DNA of 20,047 bases from Betaproteobacteria bacterium. GTDB lineage: Bacteria > Pseudomonadota > Gammaproteobacteria > Burkholderiales > Ferrovaceae. The translations under genes and the position numbers were made by a program. The stretch lies in assembly GCA_028870615.1 (NCBI GenBank), contig JAGWPH010000232.1:1-20047 (forward strand), read 5' to 3'. Shown here piece after piece: positions 1 to 8,577 of this stretch. The notes under the pieces were generated by a model that saw only the letters and a program-made list of their open reading frames with translations, was not told the origin of the DNA and made no database searches. Position 1 is the stretch's first letter, and every line of letters starts with the position of its first letter.

Positions 1-1052
1 ACCACCCCGACCTGATCCTGCCGCACCTCGCGGGTCCCGATGTAGCCATCGTCACCAACACGACAGTCGCTGCGCTCTACCTGAACCCGCTGCAACACAC
101 GCTCCTGACAGCGGGGGTCCGGTCCATTGCCATTGTGCTTCCTGATGGTGAAGCTTACAAAACTCGCGAAACGCTCTATCAAATTCACGATGAATTGCTG
201 ACGCATCGTTGCGAACGCAAAACCACTGTGATTGCTTTGGGAGGGGGTGTGATCGGCGATCTGGCCGGTTTTGCTGCTGCCACGTTCCTGCGGGGCGTTC
301 CCCTCATCCAAATCCCCACGACGCTGCTGGCTCAAGTCGATTCATCCGTTGGTGGCAAGACAGGGATTAATCACCCGTTAGGTAAAAATTTGATTGGTGC
401 TTTTCATCAGCCTCGTCTGGTTCTGGCCGATACACTCACCCTGGATACACTGCCCTTGCGCGAGTTTCGTGCCGGGATCTCTGAAATCATCAAATACGGC
501 CTGATTCGGGACCTGCCCTTTCTGAACTGGCTGGACCATCATCTGGAAGCGCTGGTTCAGCGCGATCCGGAAATTCTCAGTCAGGCCATTCTGGGCGCGT
601 GTCGCAATAAAGCAGAAGTCGTCGCCCTGGACGAGTTTGAAACCACGGGAGTGCGCGCATTGCTTAATCTTGGACACACCTTTGGCCACGCCATCGAAGC
701 AGGTGCCGGCTACGGCGCCTGGCTCCATGGCGAAGCCGTCGCTGCAGGAACCCTTCTGGCAGCAGACCTCTCCCAGCATCTTGGCTGGCTTGTCCCAAAC
801 GATGTGGCTTTCATCGAAACCCTGATGCAACGGGTTGGGTTGCCGTGTCGCGCTCCAAACTTCGGAGTATCCCGTTATCTTGAACTTATGGCTTCAGACA
901 AAAAAGTGGAGGCTGGAAAACTCCGCTTTGTATTGCTCAAGGGTCTGGGGCATGCTGTCCTGACCAAGGATGCGCCGCTTGAAGCACTCACTGCTGTACT
1001 GTCCTCTGACCAGGGTCGTTTTATCGACGCCAACCCGAAATCGCGGCCCTAA
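1..1052 (+). CDS. aroB: 3-dehydroquinate synthase, 5' end cut by window edge
   Basis: AroB converts DAHP to 3-dehydroquinate, the second step of the cytosolic shikimate pathway, using NAD+ and a divalent metal (usually Zn2+). The frame is open from base 3 to the TAA at 1050-1052 and encodes 349 residues. The family usually has about 360, so only some 10-20 N-terminal residues are missing. A GTG at 135 is internal: upstream codons still give the conserved [11 protein letters not shown] segment before LPDGEAYKT. The glycine-rich nucleotide-binding stretch [11 protein letters not shown] lies near bases 240-272. Likely metal ligands are the Glu at 483-485 (SEIIKYG), the His at 675-677 (LNLGHTFGH) and the His at 726-728 (HGEAVAAG). 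The gene ends 131 bp before the preferred gltB start. In many proteobacteria aroK lies upstream, which cannot be seen here. Identification is secure. Confidence 0.97.
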   Translation, partial: HPDLILPHLAGPDVAIVTNTTVAALYLNPLQHTLLTAGVRSIAIVLPDGEAYKTRETLYQIHDELLTHRCERKTTVIALGGGVIGDLAGFAAATFLRGVPLIQIPTTLLAQVDSSVGGKTGINHPLGKNLIGAFHQPRLVLADTLTLDTLPLREFRAGISEIIKYGLIRDLPFLNWLDHHLEALVQRDPEILSQAILGACRNKAEVVALDEFETTGVRALLNLGHTFGHAIEAGAGYGAWLHGEAVAAGTLLAADLSQHLGWLVPNDVAFIETLMQRVGLPCRAPNFGVSRYLELMASDKKVEAGKLRFVLLKGLGHAVLTKDAPLEALTAVLSSDQGRFIDANPKSRP

Positions 1053-1117
1053 ATGTTGCCCCACGAGGGGGATGGCTGTATCATCCTATGCCCGGTGCGT
1101 ACACGTGCGGTCCTGCC

Positions 1118-1139
1118 TTTGACTGCGGTTTGACTCCGG
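1118..1139. repeat. Tandem 11-bp direct repeat upstream of gltB
   Basis: TTTGACTGCGG (1118-1128) is followed directly by TTTGACTCCGG (1129-1139), matching at 10 of 11 positions. The repeat lies in the 131-bp spacer between the aroB stop and the preferred gltB TTG start. One repeat per helical turn is typical of sites for regulators that bind side by side, such as OmpR/PhoB-type proteins, but no regulator can be named. Each copy also contains TTGACT, a good -35 hexamer, although no convincing -10 follows at 16-18 bp. Nothing else recognisable was seen in the spacer 1053-1183. Confidence 0.5.
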
Positions 1140-1170
1140 CGCCCCCTTGCACACGATCTTTTGAAAACGC

Positions 1171-1175
1171 AGAGG
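1171..1175 (+). promoter_or_regulatory. Ribosome binding site that decides the gltB start
   Basis: AGAGG at 1171-1175 lies 8 bases before the TTG at 1184. The alternative ATG at 1088 has a purine-rich GAGGGGG only about 16 bases upstream, too far for normal use. This supports the TTG start. Confidence 0.55.
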
Positions 1176-1183
1176 TTATTCGA

Positions 1184-4100
1184 TTGAACCACGCTTCGCC
1201 GCCCCTCCGTCAGGGACTATATGACCCTGCCCACGAACATGACGCCTGCGGTGTGGGTTTTGTGGCCCATATCAAAGGGGTCCAGAGCCATACCATTGTT
1301 CAGCAGGGACTCAAGATTCTGGAAAACCTGTCGCACCGCGGTGCCACAGGAGCGGATCCACTGGCAGGTGATGGCGCAGGAATCCTGATCCAGGTGCCGG
1401 ACGCCTTCTTGCGCAAGGAAACGGCTGTTCTCGGGATCAACCTGCCTGTGCTGGGCAACTATGCGGTGGGAATGGTGTTTTTGCCGCAGGATAGCGCGGC
1501 GCGCGCCACCTGCGAGCAAATCCTGGCGCAATGCGCCGTCGAGGAAGGGCAAATCGTTCTGGGCTGGCGCGATGTCCCGACCGACAACTGTGGTCTGGGC
1601 GAGAGCGTCAAACTGGTCGAGCCCGTGATTCGTCAGATTTTTCTGGCTTGTGGACCACAGTGTCCCGATCAGAACGCTTTTGAACGCAAATTGTTTGTGC
1701 TGCGTAAGCGCGCCGAACATCTGGTTGCACAACAACGCATCGGGCGCACCCAGTTTTACCTGCCATCGCTGTCTTCGCGGACATTGATTTACAAGGGCAT
1801 GCTGCTGGCCGACCAGGTAGGGCGTTACTACCGGGATTTGAATGATCCCGACATGGTGTCAGCCCTGGCGCTGGTGCATCAACGCTTTTCCACGAATACA
1901 TTCCCCACCTGGGATCTCGCCCACCCCTTCCGCATGATTGCCCACAATGGCGAAATCAACACGTTGCGCGGCAATGTCAACTGGATGGCCGCACGCCGTG
2001 GTGCGATGGCCTCCACATTGTTGGGAGAAGATCTTGGCAAGATCTGGCCGCTCATCGTAGAAGAACAGTCGGACTCTGCCTGCTTCGATAATGCGCTGGA
2101 ACTGCTGGTGGCGGGAGGTTACTCCCTGGTGCGGGCCATGACCATGCTGATCCCCGAAGCCTGGGCCGGCAATCCATTGATGGACGAAGAACGGCGTGCC
2201 TACTATGAATACCATGCCGCCTTAATGGAACCCTGGGACGGCCCCGCCGCCGTAGCTTTTACCGATGGCCGCCAAATTGGCGCAACCCTTGATCGCAATG
2301 GATTACGCCCGGCTCGTTATCTGCAAACCAGCGATGACATCGTTCTGATGGCCTCAGAGATGGGCGTACTGGACATTCCACAGCATAAGATCATCAAAAA
2401 GTGGCGCCTCCAACCCGGCAAGATGCTCCTGATCGACCTGGAGCAGGGACGTATTGTGAGTGATGTCGAGCTCAAGCAGCAATTGTCGATGGCTCATCCC
2501 TATCGCCAGTGGCTTTCCAAAACTCAAACCCGCATAGAAGACCTGCCGCCCGCTCCTGCTGTGCTCTCACAGGAACAACCGGAGTCTCTGCTGAATCGGC
2601 AGCAGGCCTTTGGCTTCACGGAGGAAGAACTCAAGTTCCTGCTTGCACCCATGGCGGCCACCGGCCAGGAAGCTGTAGGCTCCATGGGCGACGATACCCC
2701 ATTGGCCGTGTTGTCTGATCGCCCAAAGTCACTCTATCAATATTTCCGGCAACTGTTTGCACAGGTGACTAACCCGCCCATTGACCCTATTCGTGAAGAA
2801 CTGGTGATGTCTTTGGTGTCCTTCATCGGGCCGCGCCCCAACCTGTTGGGATTTGACGCTACCGATCCCCAACCTCGTCTGGAAGTCAGTCAGCCGGTTC
2901 TGACGCCTGAAGACATGGAGAAAATCAGGATCATTGCCAGCTTCACTCAAGGTCAGTTCCGCTCGGCCACACTTTCCATCTGCTACCCCGTTTCAAAGAG
3001 CGATGGCGGCATGGCCCGTGCAGTGGAAGCGCTCTGCCAATCCGTGCTGACTGCAGCGCGCCAGGGGTGCAACATTCTGATCTTATCCGATCGTGACATG
3101 AACGCAGACCGGGTAGCCATTCCCGCTCTGCTCGCAACCGCCGCCGTACATCATCATCTGGTTAAAAATGGCTTGCGCACCGGTACCGGCCTGGTGATTG
3201 AAACCGGCTCTGCCCGCGAAGTGCATCACTTTGCCCTGCTGGCAGGATATGGGGCCGAGGCGGTGCACCCCTATCTTGCTTATGAAACCCTGGCATCCAT
3301 GAGTCACTACCTGCCCCAGGACCTGGATTTCAAGGAAGCGCGCAAGAGGTATACCAAAGCCATTTCCAAGGGACTGCTTAAGGTCATGTCCAAGATGGGC
3401 ATCTCCACCTATCAATCTTATTGTGGCGCACAGATTTTTGAGGCCGTGGGGCTCAACTCTGCGTTCGTCAACCAGTACTTCACCGGTACCTCCAGTACTG
3501 TGGAAGGTATTGGCCTGGCCGAAGTCGCGGAAGAATCGCTGCGTCTTCATACGCAGGCGTATTCCGATGCTCCGTTGTATCGGGAATCCCTGGACGCTGG
3601 AGGAGAATACGCTTATCGCATCCGTGGCGAAGCCCACATGTGGACACCGGAAAGCATCTCCAAACTCCAGAATGCCACGCGCACAGGCAGCTATAGTACC
3701 TACCGTGAATATGCCAAGGCCATCAACGACCAATCGCAACGCCTGATGACCCTACGCGGCTTGTTTGAGATCAAGCAGTCCGCGCAACCCGTCCCGCTGT
3801 CCGAAGTCGAGCCTGCGCAATCCATCGTCAAACGCTTTGCCACCGGGGCCATGTCCCTCGGTTCCATTTCACACCAGGCACACAGCACGCTCGCAATCGC
3901 GATGAACCGGATTGGTGGAAAATCCAATACCGGCGAGGGCGGCGAGGACCCGCTACGTTTCAAACCCATGCCCAATGGGGATTCCATGCGCTCCGCCATC
4001 AAGCAGGTCGCTTCCGGCCGCTTTGGGGTTACCGCAGAGTATCTGGTCAACGCCGATGACATTCAGATCAAGATGGCGCAGGGCGCCAAGCCTGGCGAAG

Positions 4101-5815
4101 GCGGTCAGTTACCCGGGCATAAGGTCAGCAAGTACATCGGCAAATTACGTCACTCGGTTCCCGGTGTGGGATTGATCTCGCCCCCTCCACACCATGACAT
4201 TTACTCGATCGAGGATCTGGCCCAACTGATCCATGACCTCAAAAATGTCAATTCACGTGCCCGCATCAGCGTCAAACTGGTATCCGAAGTCGGAGTAGGC
4301 ACCGTCGCTGCAGGGGTCTCCAAAGCACATGCGGATCATGTCACCATTTCCGGGCATGATGGCGGCACCGGCGCTTCGCCGCTGTCATCGATCAAGTATG
4401 CGGGCTCGCCCTGGGAACTTGGCTTGGCGGAGACCCAGCAAACCCTGGTTCTTAACCGCCTTCGTGGACGCATCTGCGTCCAGGCTGACGGTCAAATGAA
4501 AACAGGCCGTGACGTTGTGGTCGGCGCGTTGTTGGGCGCCGATGAATTCGGGTTTGCTACGGCCCCGCTGGTGGTGGAAGGCTGCATCATGATGCGCAAA
4601 TGCCATCTCAATACCTGCCCGGTGGGCGTGGCCACCCAAGATCCCGAATTGATCAAGAAATTCACTGGCCAACCCGAGCATGTCATCAATTTTTTCTTTT
4701 TTGTGGCCGAAGAAGTCCGTGAATACATGGCCCAGATGGGGTTCCGCACCTTCGATGAAATGGTCGGCAGGGTTGACATGCTTGACATGAGGCCAGGCAT
4801 TTCACACTGGAAGGCTCGTGGACTTGATTTTTCAAAAATTTTCCACAGTCCGGACATGCCGCACGACGTGGCCCGTTCCTGGAAAGAACGCCAGGATCAT
4901 GGCCTTATCCATGCCCTGGACCACCAACTGATCGCGCAATCCAAACCGGCCATCGAACAACGCAAACCGGTAACAATTGACATTGCCGTGCGTAATGTCA
5001 ATCGCACCATCGGCGCCATGCTTTCCGGAGAAGTGGCACGCCATTATGGCCATGCCGGGTTACCCGATGACACGATTGTCATCCGCACCCACGGCACTGC
5101 GGGACAGAGCTTCGGGGCCTTCCTGGCGCATGGCGTAACCCTCGAACTGGAGGGCGAAGCCAATGACTACGTCGGCAAAGGTCTCTCGGGTGGACGCATC
5201 GTAATCTATCCTGCAGCTGACTGCCCTATCAAGCCGGAAGAAAACATCATCATCGGCAATACCGTTCTGTATGGGGCCATCAGTGGCGAATGTTACTTCC
5301 GTGGCGTTGCTGGTGAGCGGTTTGCAGTTCGCAATTCAGGCGCGACCGCCGTGGTAGAGGGCGTGGGCGACCATGGCTGCGAATACATGACCGGAGGCAC
5401 TGTGGTTGTGTTAGGTGAAGCAGGTCGTAACTTTGCCGCAGGAATGAGTGGCGGCGTGGCCTATGTCCTGGATGATGGCGGAGATTTTGAGCATCGATGC
5501 AACCTGGCCATGGTCGAGCTGGAACCTGTTCCCGAAGAAGACAATGCCCTGGAGGAATCCCGCGGCAATCTCGACAGCCATGGCAAGGTAAAGGTCAATC
5601 ACCTGGGCGAACGCGACTGTGTCCTGCTGAAAAAACTTATCGAAAACCACCTTCACTATACCAACAGTTCCCGGGCGCGTGACATTCTGGAGCACTGGAA
5701 TCAGGCCCTCCCCCGATTTGTGAAGGTGATGCCCATGGAGTATCGCAGGGCCTTGATGGAACTAGCCGCAGAACAGCACCAGGATGTGGAACGGAAAGCG
5801 GTGCACCATGGGTAA
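1184..5815 (+). CDS. gltB: Glutamate synthase (NADPH) large subunit
   Basis: GltB is the large subunit of NADPH glutamate synthase. It hydrolyses glutamine, channels the ammonia and makes two glutamates from glutamine and 2-oxoglutarate. From TTG 1184 it has 1543 residues. The catalytic Cys22 (HDACGVGF) becomes the N terminus after a 21-residue propeptide is removed, as known for the family. [11 protein letters not shown] (about residue 254) belongs to the class II glutaminase domain. The FMN-binding synthase domain includes [10 protein letters not shown] near residue 1060. The 3Fe-4S cysteines are C1134, C1140 and C1145 ([12 protein letters not shown]), with family spacing. The C-terminal gxGxG domain runs from about residue 1270. 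An ATG at 1088 would add 32 poorly conserved residues, so it is disfavoured. The gene overlaps gltD by 8 bp, which implies coupled synthesis of the subunits. Nothing is truncated. Confidence 0.97.
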   Translation: MNHASPPLRQGLYDPAHEHDACGVGFVAHIKGVQSHTIVQQGLKILENLSHRGATGADPLAGDGAGILIQVPDAFLRKETAVLGINLPVLGNYAVGMVFLPQDSAARATCEQILAQCAVEEGQIVLGWRDVPTDNCGLGESVKLVEPVIRQIFLACGPQCPDQNAFERKLFVLRKRAEHLVAQQRIGRTQFYLPSLSSRTLIYKGMLLADQVGRYYRDLNDPDMVSALALVHQRFSTNTFPTWDLAHPFRMIAHNGEINTLRGNVNWMAARRGAMASTLLGEDLGKIWPLIVEEQSDSACFDNALELLVAGGYSLVRAMTMLIPEAWAGNPLMDEERRAYYEYHAALMEPWDGPAAVAFTDGRQIGATLDRNGLRPARYLQTSDDIVLMASEMGVLDIPQHKIIKKWRLQPGKMLLIDLEQGRIVSDVELKQQLSMAHPYRQWLSKTQTRIEDLPPAPAVLSQEQPESLLNRQQAFGFTEEELKFLLAPMAATGQEAVGSMGDDTPLAVLSDRPKSLYQYFRQLFAQVTNPPIDPIREELVMSLVSFIGPRPNLLGFDATDPQPRLEVSQPVLTPEDMEKIRIIASFTQGQFRSATLSICYPVSKSDGGMARAVEALCQSVLTAARQGCNILILSDRDMNADRVAIPALLATAAVHHHLVKNGLRTGTGLVIETGSAREVHHFALLAGYGAEAVHPYLAYETLASMSHYLPQDLDFKEARKRYTKAISKGLLKVMSKMGISTYQSYCGAQIFEAVGLNSAFVNQYFTGTSSTVEGIGLAEVAEESLRLHTQAYSDAPLYRESLDAGGEYAYRIRGEAHMWTPESISKLQNATRTGSYSTYREYAKAINDQSQRLMTLRGLFEIKQSAQPVPLSEVEPAQSIVKRFATGAMSLGSISHQAHSTLAIAMNRIGGKSNTGEGGEDPLRFKPMPNGDSMRSAIKQVASGRFGVTAEYLVNADDIQIKMAQGAKPGEGGQLPGHKVSKYIGKLRHSVPGVGLISPPPHHDIYSIEDLAQLIHDLKNVNSRARISVKLVSEVGVGTVAAGVSKAHADHVTISGHDGGTGASPLSSIKYAGSPWELGLAETQQTLVLNRLRGRICVQADGQMKTGRDVVVGALLGADEFGFATAPLVVEGCIMMRKCHLNTCPVGVATQDPELIKKFTGQPEHVINFFFFVAEEVREYMAQMGFRTFDEMVGRVDMLDMRPGISHWKARGLDFSKIFHSPDMPHDVARSWKERQDHGLIHALDHQLIAQSKPAIEQRKPVTIDIAVRNVNRTIGAMLSGEVARHYGHAGLPDDTIVIRTHGTAGQSFGAFLAHGVTLELEGEANDYVGKGLSGGRIVIYPAADCPIKPEENIIIGNTVLYGAISGECYFRGVAGERFAVRNSGATAVVEGVGDHGCEYMTGGTVVVLGEAGRNFAAGMSGGVAYVLDDGGDFEHRCNLAMVELEPVPEEDNALEESRGNLDSHGKVKVNHLGERDCVLLKKLIENHLHYTNSSRARDILEHWNQALPRFVKVMPMEYRRALMELAAEQHQDVERKAVHHG

Positions 5816-7244
5816 AATCACCGGATTCATGGAAATTGAAAGGCAAGATCCCCGGTCTTTGCCTCCCTCCGAGCGTATCGGTTTCTATCGTGAGTTCATG
5901 CTGCCCCTGACGGATGCTGAAGTCAGCGGCCAGGCTGCGCGTTGCATGGATTGCGGTATTCCTTTCTGCCAAACCGGTTGCCCGGTCAACAACATCATTC
6001 CCGACTGGAACGATCTGGTTTATCGGGGATACTGGAAGGAAGCACTGGAAAACCTGCATTCCACAAACAATTTTCCAGAATTTACCGGACGCATCTGTCC
6101 CGCACCCTGCGAATCGGCCTGTGTGCTCAACATCAATAATGATGCCGTTACGATCAAGAATATCGAACACACCATCATCGACAAGGGCTGGGAGGCCGGT
6201 TGGGTCAAACCACAGATCGCTCCACACAAAACGGGCAAGCGCGTTGCAGTGATTGGTTCCGGACCTGCGGGTTTGGCTGCCGCCCAGCAACTGGCGCGTG
6301 CCGGTCATGCCGTTGTTCTGTTTGAGAAGAATGATCGTATCGGTGGGTTGTTGCGTTACGGTATCCCCGATTTCAAAATGGAAAAGCACCTGATTGACCG
6401 GCGGATGGCCCAAATGCAAGCAGAAGGTGTTGAATTTCGCACCAACCAGCATGTGGGCGTGACGCTGGAAGCCAGCGCCGTTTTGGCTGAATTTGATGCG
6501 GTCGTCCTAACAGGTGGCTCTGAGCAGCCTCGTGATCTGGACGTCCCCGGACGGGAGCTTGATGGCGTGCACTTTGCCATGTCATTCCTGCCCCAACAAA
6601 ATCGGCGCAACGCCGGGGATGCTGTCACCAACCAGATTTTGGCCACGGGTAAGCACGTGGTGGTCATCGGTGGCGGAGATACCGGATCGGACTGCGTGGG
6701 GACTTCCATCCGTCAAGGTGCTGCGTCGGTCACGCAATTTGAATTAATGCCCCGGCCTCCTGAACATGAAAACAAGCCTCTGATTTGGCCTAATTATCCG
6801 ATGAAACTGCGCACTTCCTCTTCCCAGGAGGAGGGTTGTAGCCGGGATTGGAGCGTGGCGACCAAGGCATTCAAGGGAAACAGCGGCCGTCTGGAAAGGT
6901 TACAAGCCATCCGTCTGGAATGGAAAAAGAACGCCAACGGGCAAATGGCCATGTCAGAAATTACCGGATCCGAGTTCGAAATCAGGGCGGATCTCGTCTT
7001 GCTGGCCATGGGGTACCTGCATCCCGTGCACACCGGTTTGCTGCAACAGGTGGGGGTGGCGTTGGATGCACGCGGCAATGTGGCTGCGAATACCGAACAA
7101 TACCAAACTTCAACTCCCAAAGTGTTTGCTGCGGGGGACATGCGCCGTGGTCAGTCCTTGGTGGTATGGGCTATCCGCGAAGGCCGTCAGGTGGCACGTG
7201 CTGTAGATGAATTTCTCATGGGTTGTTCGAGCCTGGCACGCTAA
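5808..7244 (+). CDS. gltD: Glutamate synthase (NADPH) small subunit
   Basis: GltD takes electrons from NADPH onto FAD and passes them through Fe-S clusters to GltB. The ATG at 5808 gives 478 residues, the usual length, and starts inside the last codons of gltB (8-bp overlap). An in-frame ATG at 5784 adds only MWNGKRCT and is less likely. The N-terminal cysteines C46, C49, C54, C58 and C97, C101, C105 match the two [4Fe-4S] clusters of the family. The FAD dinucleotide motif VIGSGPAG is at 148-155, followed by [12 protein letters not shown]. The NADPH motif GGGDTGSD is at 288-295. The late [14 protein letters not shown] segment is typical of the FAD-binding end. hemE follows after 8 bp. Identification is secure. 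Confidence 0.97.
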   Translation: MGKITGFMEIERQDPRSLPPSERIGFYREFMLPLTDAEVSGQAARCMDCGIPFCQTGCPVNNIIPDWNDLVYRGYWKEALENLHSTNNFPEFTGRICPAPCESACVLNINNDAVTIKNIEHTIIDKGWEAGWVKPQIAPHKTGKRVAVIGSGPAGLAAAQQLARAGHAVVLFEKNDRIGGLLRYGIPDFKMEKHLIDRRMAQMQAEGVEFRTNQHVGVTLEASAVLAEFDAVVLTGGSEQPRDLDVPGRELDGVHFAMSFLPQQNRRNAGDAVTNQILATGKHVVVIGGGDTGSDCVGTSIRQGAASVTQFELMPRPPEHENKPLIWPNYPMKLRTSSSQEEGCSRDWSVATKAFKGNSGRLERLQAIRLEWKKNANGQMAMSEITGSEFEIRADLVLLAMGYLHPVHTGLLQQVGVALDARGNVAANTEQYQTSTPKVFAAGDMRRGQSLVVWAIREGRQVARAVDEFLMGCSSLAR

Positions 7245-7252
7245 AGGCCCAC

Positions 7253-8308
7253 ATGATACAAAACGATACTTTTCTCAGGGCGTTGTTGCGTCAACCCACG
7301 CCATATACGCCCCTTTGGATCATGCGTCAGGCAGGCCGTTATCTTCCGGAATACAATGCCACCCGAGCTCGGGCCGGCAGCTTTCTGGATCTTTGCAAAA
7401 ACCCTGACCTTGCAACCGAGGTAACCCTGCAGCCACTGGCACGTTACCCGCTGGATGCAGCCATTTTGTTCTCTGACATCCTCACCATTCCTGACGCCAT
7501 GGGTCTGGGCCTTTATTTTGCAGAAGGAGAGGGTCCCAAACTGGAACGCCCGCTGCGCGATGAATGGGAAATCCGTAACTTGTCGGCACCCGATCCCACG
7601 CAACACCTGCGTTATGTACTCGATGCAGTGGCCCAAATCCGGCGCGCACTGGGGGGTTCTGTCCCATTAATTGGTTTTTCCGGCAGTCCCTTTACATTGG
7701 CCTGCTATATGGTGGAGGGTGGGGGATCCGAAGATTTCCACCACATCAAAGGGATGCTTTATCGTCGACCCGATCTGCTGCACCAGATTCTGGAAACGAC
7801 AACCGAAGCGGTCATTCTCTACCTGAATGCCCAAATTGCCGCGGGCGCCCAAGCAGTGATGGTGTTTGACACATGGGGGGGAACCCTGACCCCGGCAGCC
7901 TACCAGGAATTCTCTTTGGCCTATCTGTCGCGCATTGCTGCCGACTTGACCCGGCACGCCGAAGGAAGGCGCGTTCCCAGCATCGTATTTACCAAGGGGG
8001 GGGGATTATGGCTGGAAACTATTGCAGATGCTGGTTTCGATGCCGTTGGCCTGGATTGGACCATCGACATCGCCCAGGCGCGACGCCGCGTCGGTGACCG
8101 TGTTGCATTGCAAGGCAACATGGATCCCTCCGCGCTATTTGGCACCCCTGAAGGAATTCGCCGCGAAGTGTCTCGCGTCCTTGAGGGTTTTGGCCCCGGC
8201 GCCGGCCATGTATTCAACTTGGGTCACGGGATTTCGCGTTTCACCGACCCTGAGAATGTCGCCATCATGGTGGAAGCGGTCCATTCTTTTAGTTGCGATT
8301 CCCGTTGA
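7253..8308 (+). CDS. hemE: Uroporphyrinogen decarboxylase
   Basis: HemE is a cytosolic, cofactor-free enzyme that removes four carboxyl groups from uroporphyrinogen III to give coproporphyrinogen III in haem synthesis. The ATG at 7253 gives 351 residues (about 354 is usual) and has AAAGG 5 bases upstream. An in-frame TTG at 7223 would overlap gltD and has no conserved extension. Visible motifs are [15 protein letters not shown] with the substrate-binding arginines R25 and R29, ILFSDIL with D75, [19 protein letters not shown], the KGGGLW loop, GLDW, QGNMDP and FNLGHGI with H325. The KGGGLW codons contain an uninterrupted run of nine G (7996-8004). The 8-bp gap after gltD suggests cotranscription with glutamate synthase, which supplies glutamate, the precursor for haem by the C5 route; that functional link is inference. 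Confidence 0.97.
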   Translation: MIQNDTFLRALLRQPTPYTPLWIMRQAGRYLPEYNATRARAGSFLDLCKNPDLATEVTLQPLARYPLDAAILFSDILTIPDAMGLGLYFAEGEGPKLERPLRDEWEIRNLSAPDPTQHLRYVLDAVAQIRRALGGSVPLIGFSGSPFTLACYMVEGGGSEDFHHIKGMLYRRPDLLHQILETTTEAVILYLNAQIAAGAQAVMVFDTWGGTLTPAAYQEFSLAYLSRIAADLTRHAEGRRVPSIVFTKGGGLWLETIADAGFDAVGLDWTIDIAQARRRVGDRVALQGNMDPSALFGTPEGIRREVSRVLEGFGPGAGHVFNLGHGISRFTDPENVAIMVEAVHSFSCDSR

Positions 8309-8333
8309 CAATCAGTCAATTTGCTGCGTCCTG

Positions 8334-8355
8334 CGATTGTGCTTATGCACAATTG
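8334..8355. other. Palindrome after hemE, possible operator or weak terminator
   Basis: ATTGTGC (8336-8342), a TTAT centre and GCACAAT (8347-8353) form a perfect 7-bp inverted repeat. As RNA it extends to 9 bp (C8334 to G8355) through one G-U pair. It starts 26 bp after the hemE stop. Only a weak T-rich stretch follows (TAATTATT), so it is a poor intrinsic terminator; a protein-binding dyad is equally possible. The right half with the centre reads TTATGCACA (8343-8351), which fits the DnaA-box consensus TTATNCACA. Confidence 0.4.
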
Positions 8356-8421
8356 TAATTATTCGGAAACAAACGCATAAAAATCAGCCGCTTGGCGCAC
8401 ATAATACCGTAACCTATTGAT

Positions 8422-8439
8422 TATAATAATATTTATAAT
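8422..8439 (+). promoter_or_regulatory. Candidate priA promoter -10 region (two TATAAT)
   Basis: Two perfect TATAAT hexamers occur at 8422-8427 and 8434-8439 inside an AT-rich block. No good -35 is seen at 16-18 bp for either one, so the sigma-70 assignment rests on the -10 elements alone. If used, transcription would begin near 8434-8448 and give a priA leader of roughly 130-145 bases containing both downstream hairpins. Confidence 0.35.
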
Positions 8440-8454
8440 TCGATAGGGGGGCGA

Positions 8455-8474
8455 TTTGGGGCCCATGCTCCAAA
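8455..8474 (+). other. Hairpin in the putative priA leader
   Basis: TTTGGGGC (8455-8462) pairs with GCTCCAAA (8467-8474) around a CCAT loop: 8 bp with one G-U pair. No T-run follows on either strand, so it is not an obvious terminator. It would lie close to the 5' end of a transcript starting after the TATAAT pair. Confidence 0.4.
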
Positions 8475-8494
8475 AATGAATCTTGATTTTCAGC

Positions 8495-8536
8495 CTGGCG
8501 GGGAGTTATGAACAGAGTTATCCACAGCCCTGCCAG
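8495..8536. other. Hairpin with a perfect DnaA box in its loop
   Basis: CTGGCGGGG (8495-8503) can pair with CCCTGCCAG (8528-8536), 9 bp with one G-U or G-T position. The 24-base loop (8504-8527) holds TTATGAACAGAG (8506-8517) followed directly by TTATCCACAG (8518-8527). TTATCCACA (8518-8526) is identical to the strongest E. coli DnaA box. The upstream copy differs from it at two positions. The stem ends 41 bp before the priA ATG. The role is unknown; it could be a DnaA-controlled site, a leader hairpin or chance. Confidence 0.45.
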
Positions 8537-8577
8537 ATCAGCATTTCCAGCTAAAAAGCTTTGAAAACCCGCACCCT

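Larger units (their letters stand above)
8309..8577. other. Structured non-coding gap between hemE and priA
   Basis: This 269-bp gap is the longest non-coding stretch in the window. No convincing protein gene is visible; the only small frame with a start, 18 codons at 8508-8564, is treated as chance. In order it holds a palindrome at 8334-8355 containing TTATGCACA, an AT-rich block at about 8411-8444 with two TATAAT hexamers, a run of six G at 8446-8451, a hairpin at 8455-8474, and a hairpin at 8495-8536 with a perfect DnaA box in its loop. It probably contains the priA promoter and leader. Whether it has a DnaA-linked role is open. Confidence 0.6.

Noticed and set aside
3083..3739. 218-codon minus-strand frame inside gltB
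   Set aside because: It lies antisense within the conserved central part of GltB; its composition looks like a mirrored coding frame rather than a gene.
5637..6452. 271-codon minus-strand frame opposite gltB and gltD
   Set aside because: It is a shadow of two well-supported genes on the other strand, with no start signal or domain seen.
8305..8310. Perfect TTGACA at the hemE stop as a -35 element
   Set aside because: No -10-like hexamer occurs at 16-18 bp downstream, and the match is explained by the last hemE codon plus its TGA.
8508..8564. 18-codon frame MNRVIHSPARSAFPAKKL before priA, possible leader peptide
   Set aside because: The purine stretch GGGGAG ends only about 2 bases before the ATG, too close for normal initiation, and the peptide has no attenuator-like residue bias. 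It also coincides with the DnaA-like repeats, which explain the sequence better.
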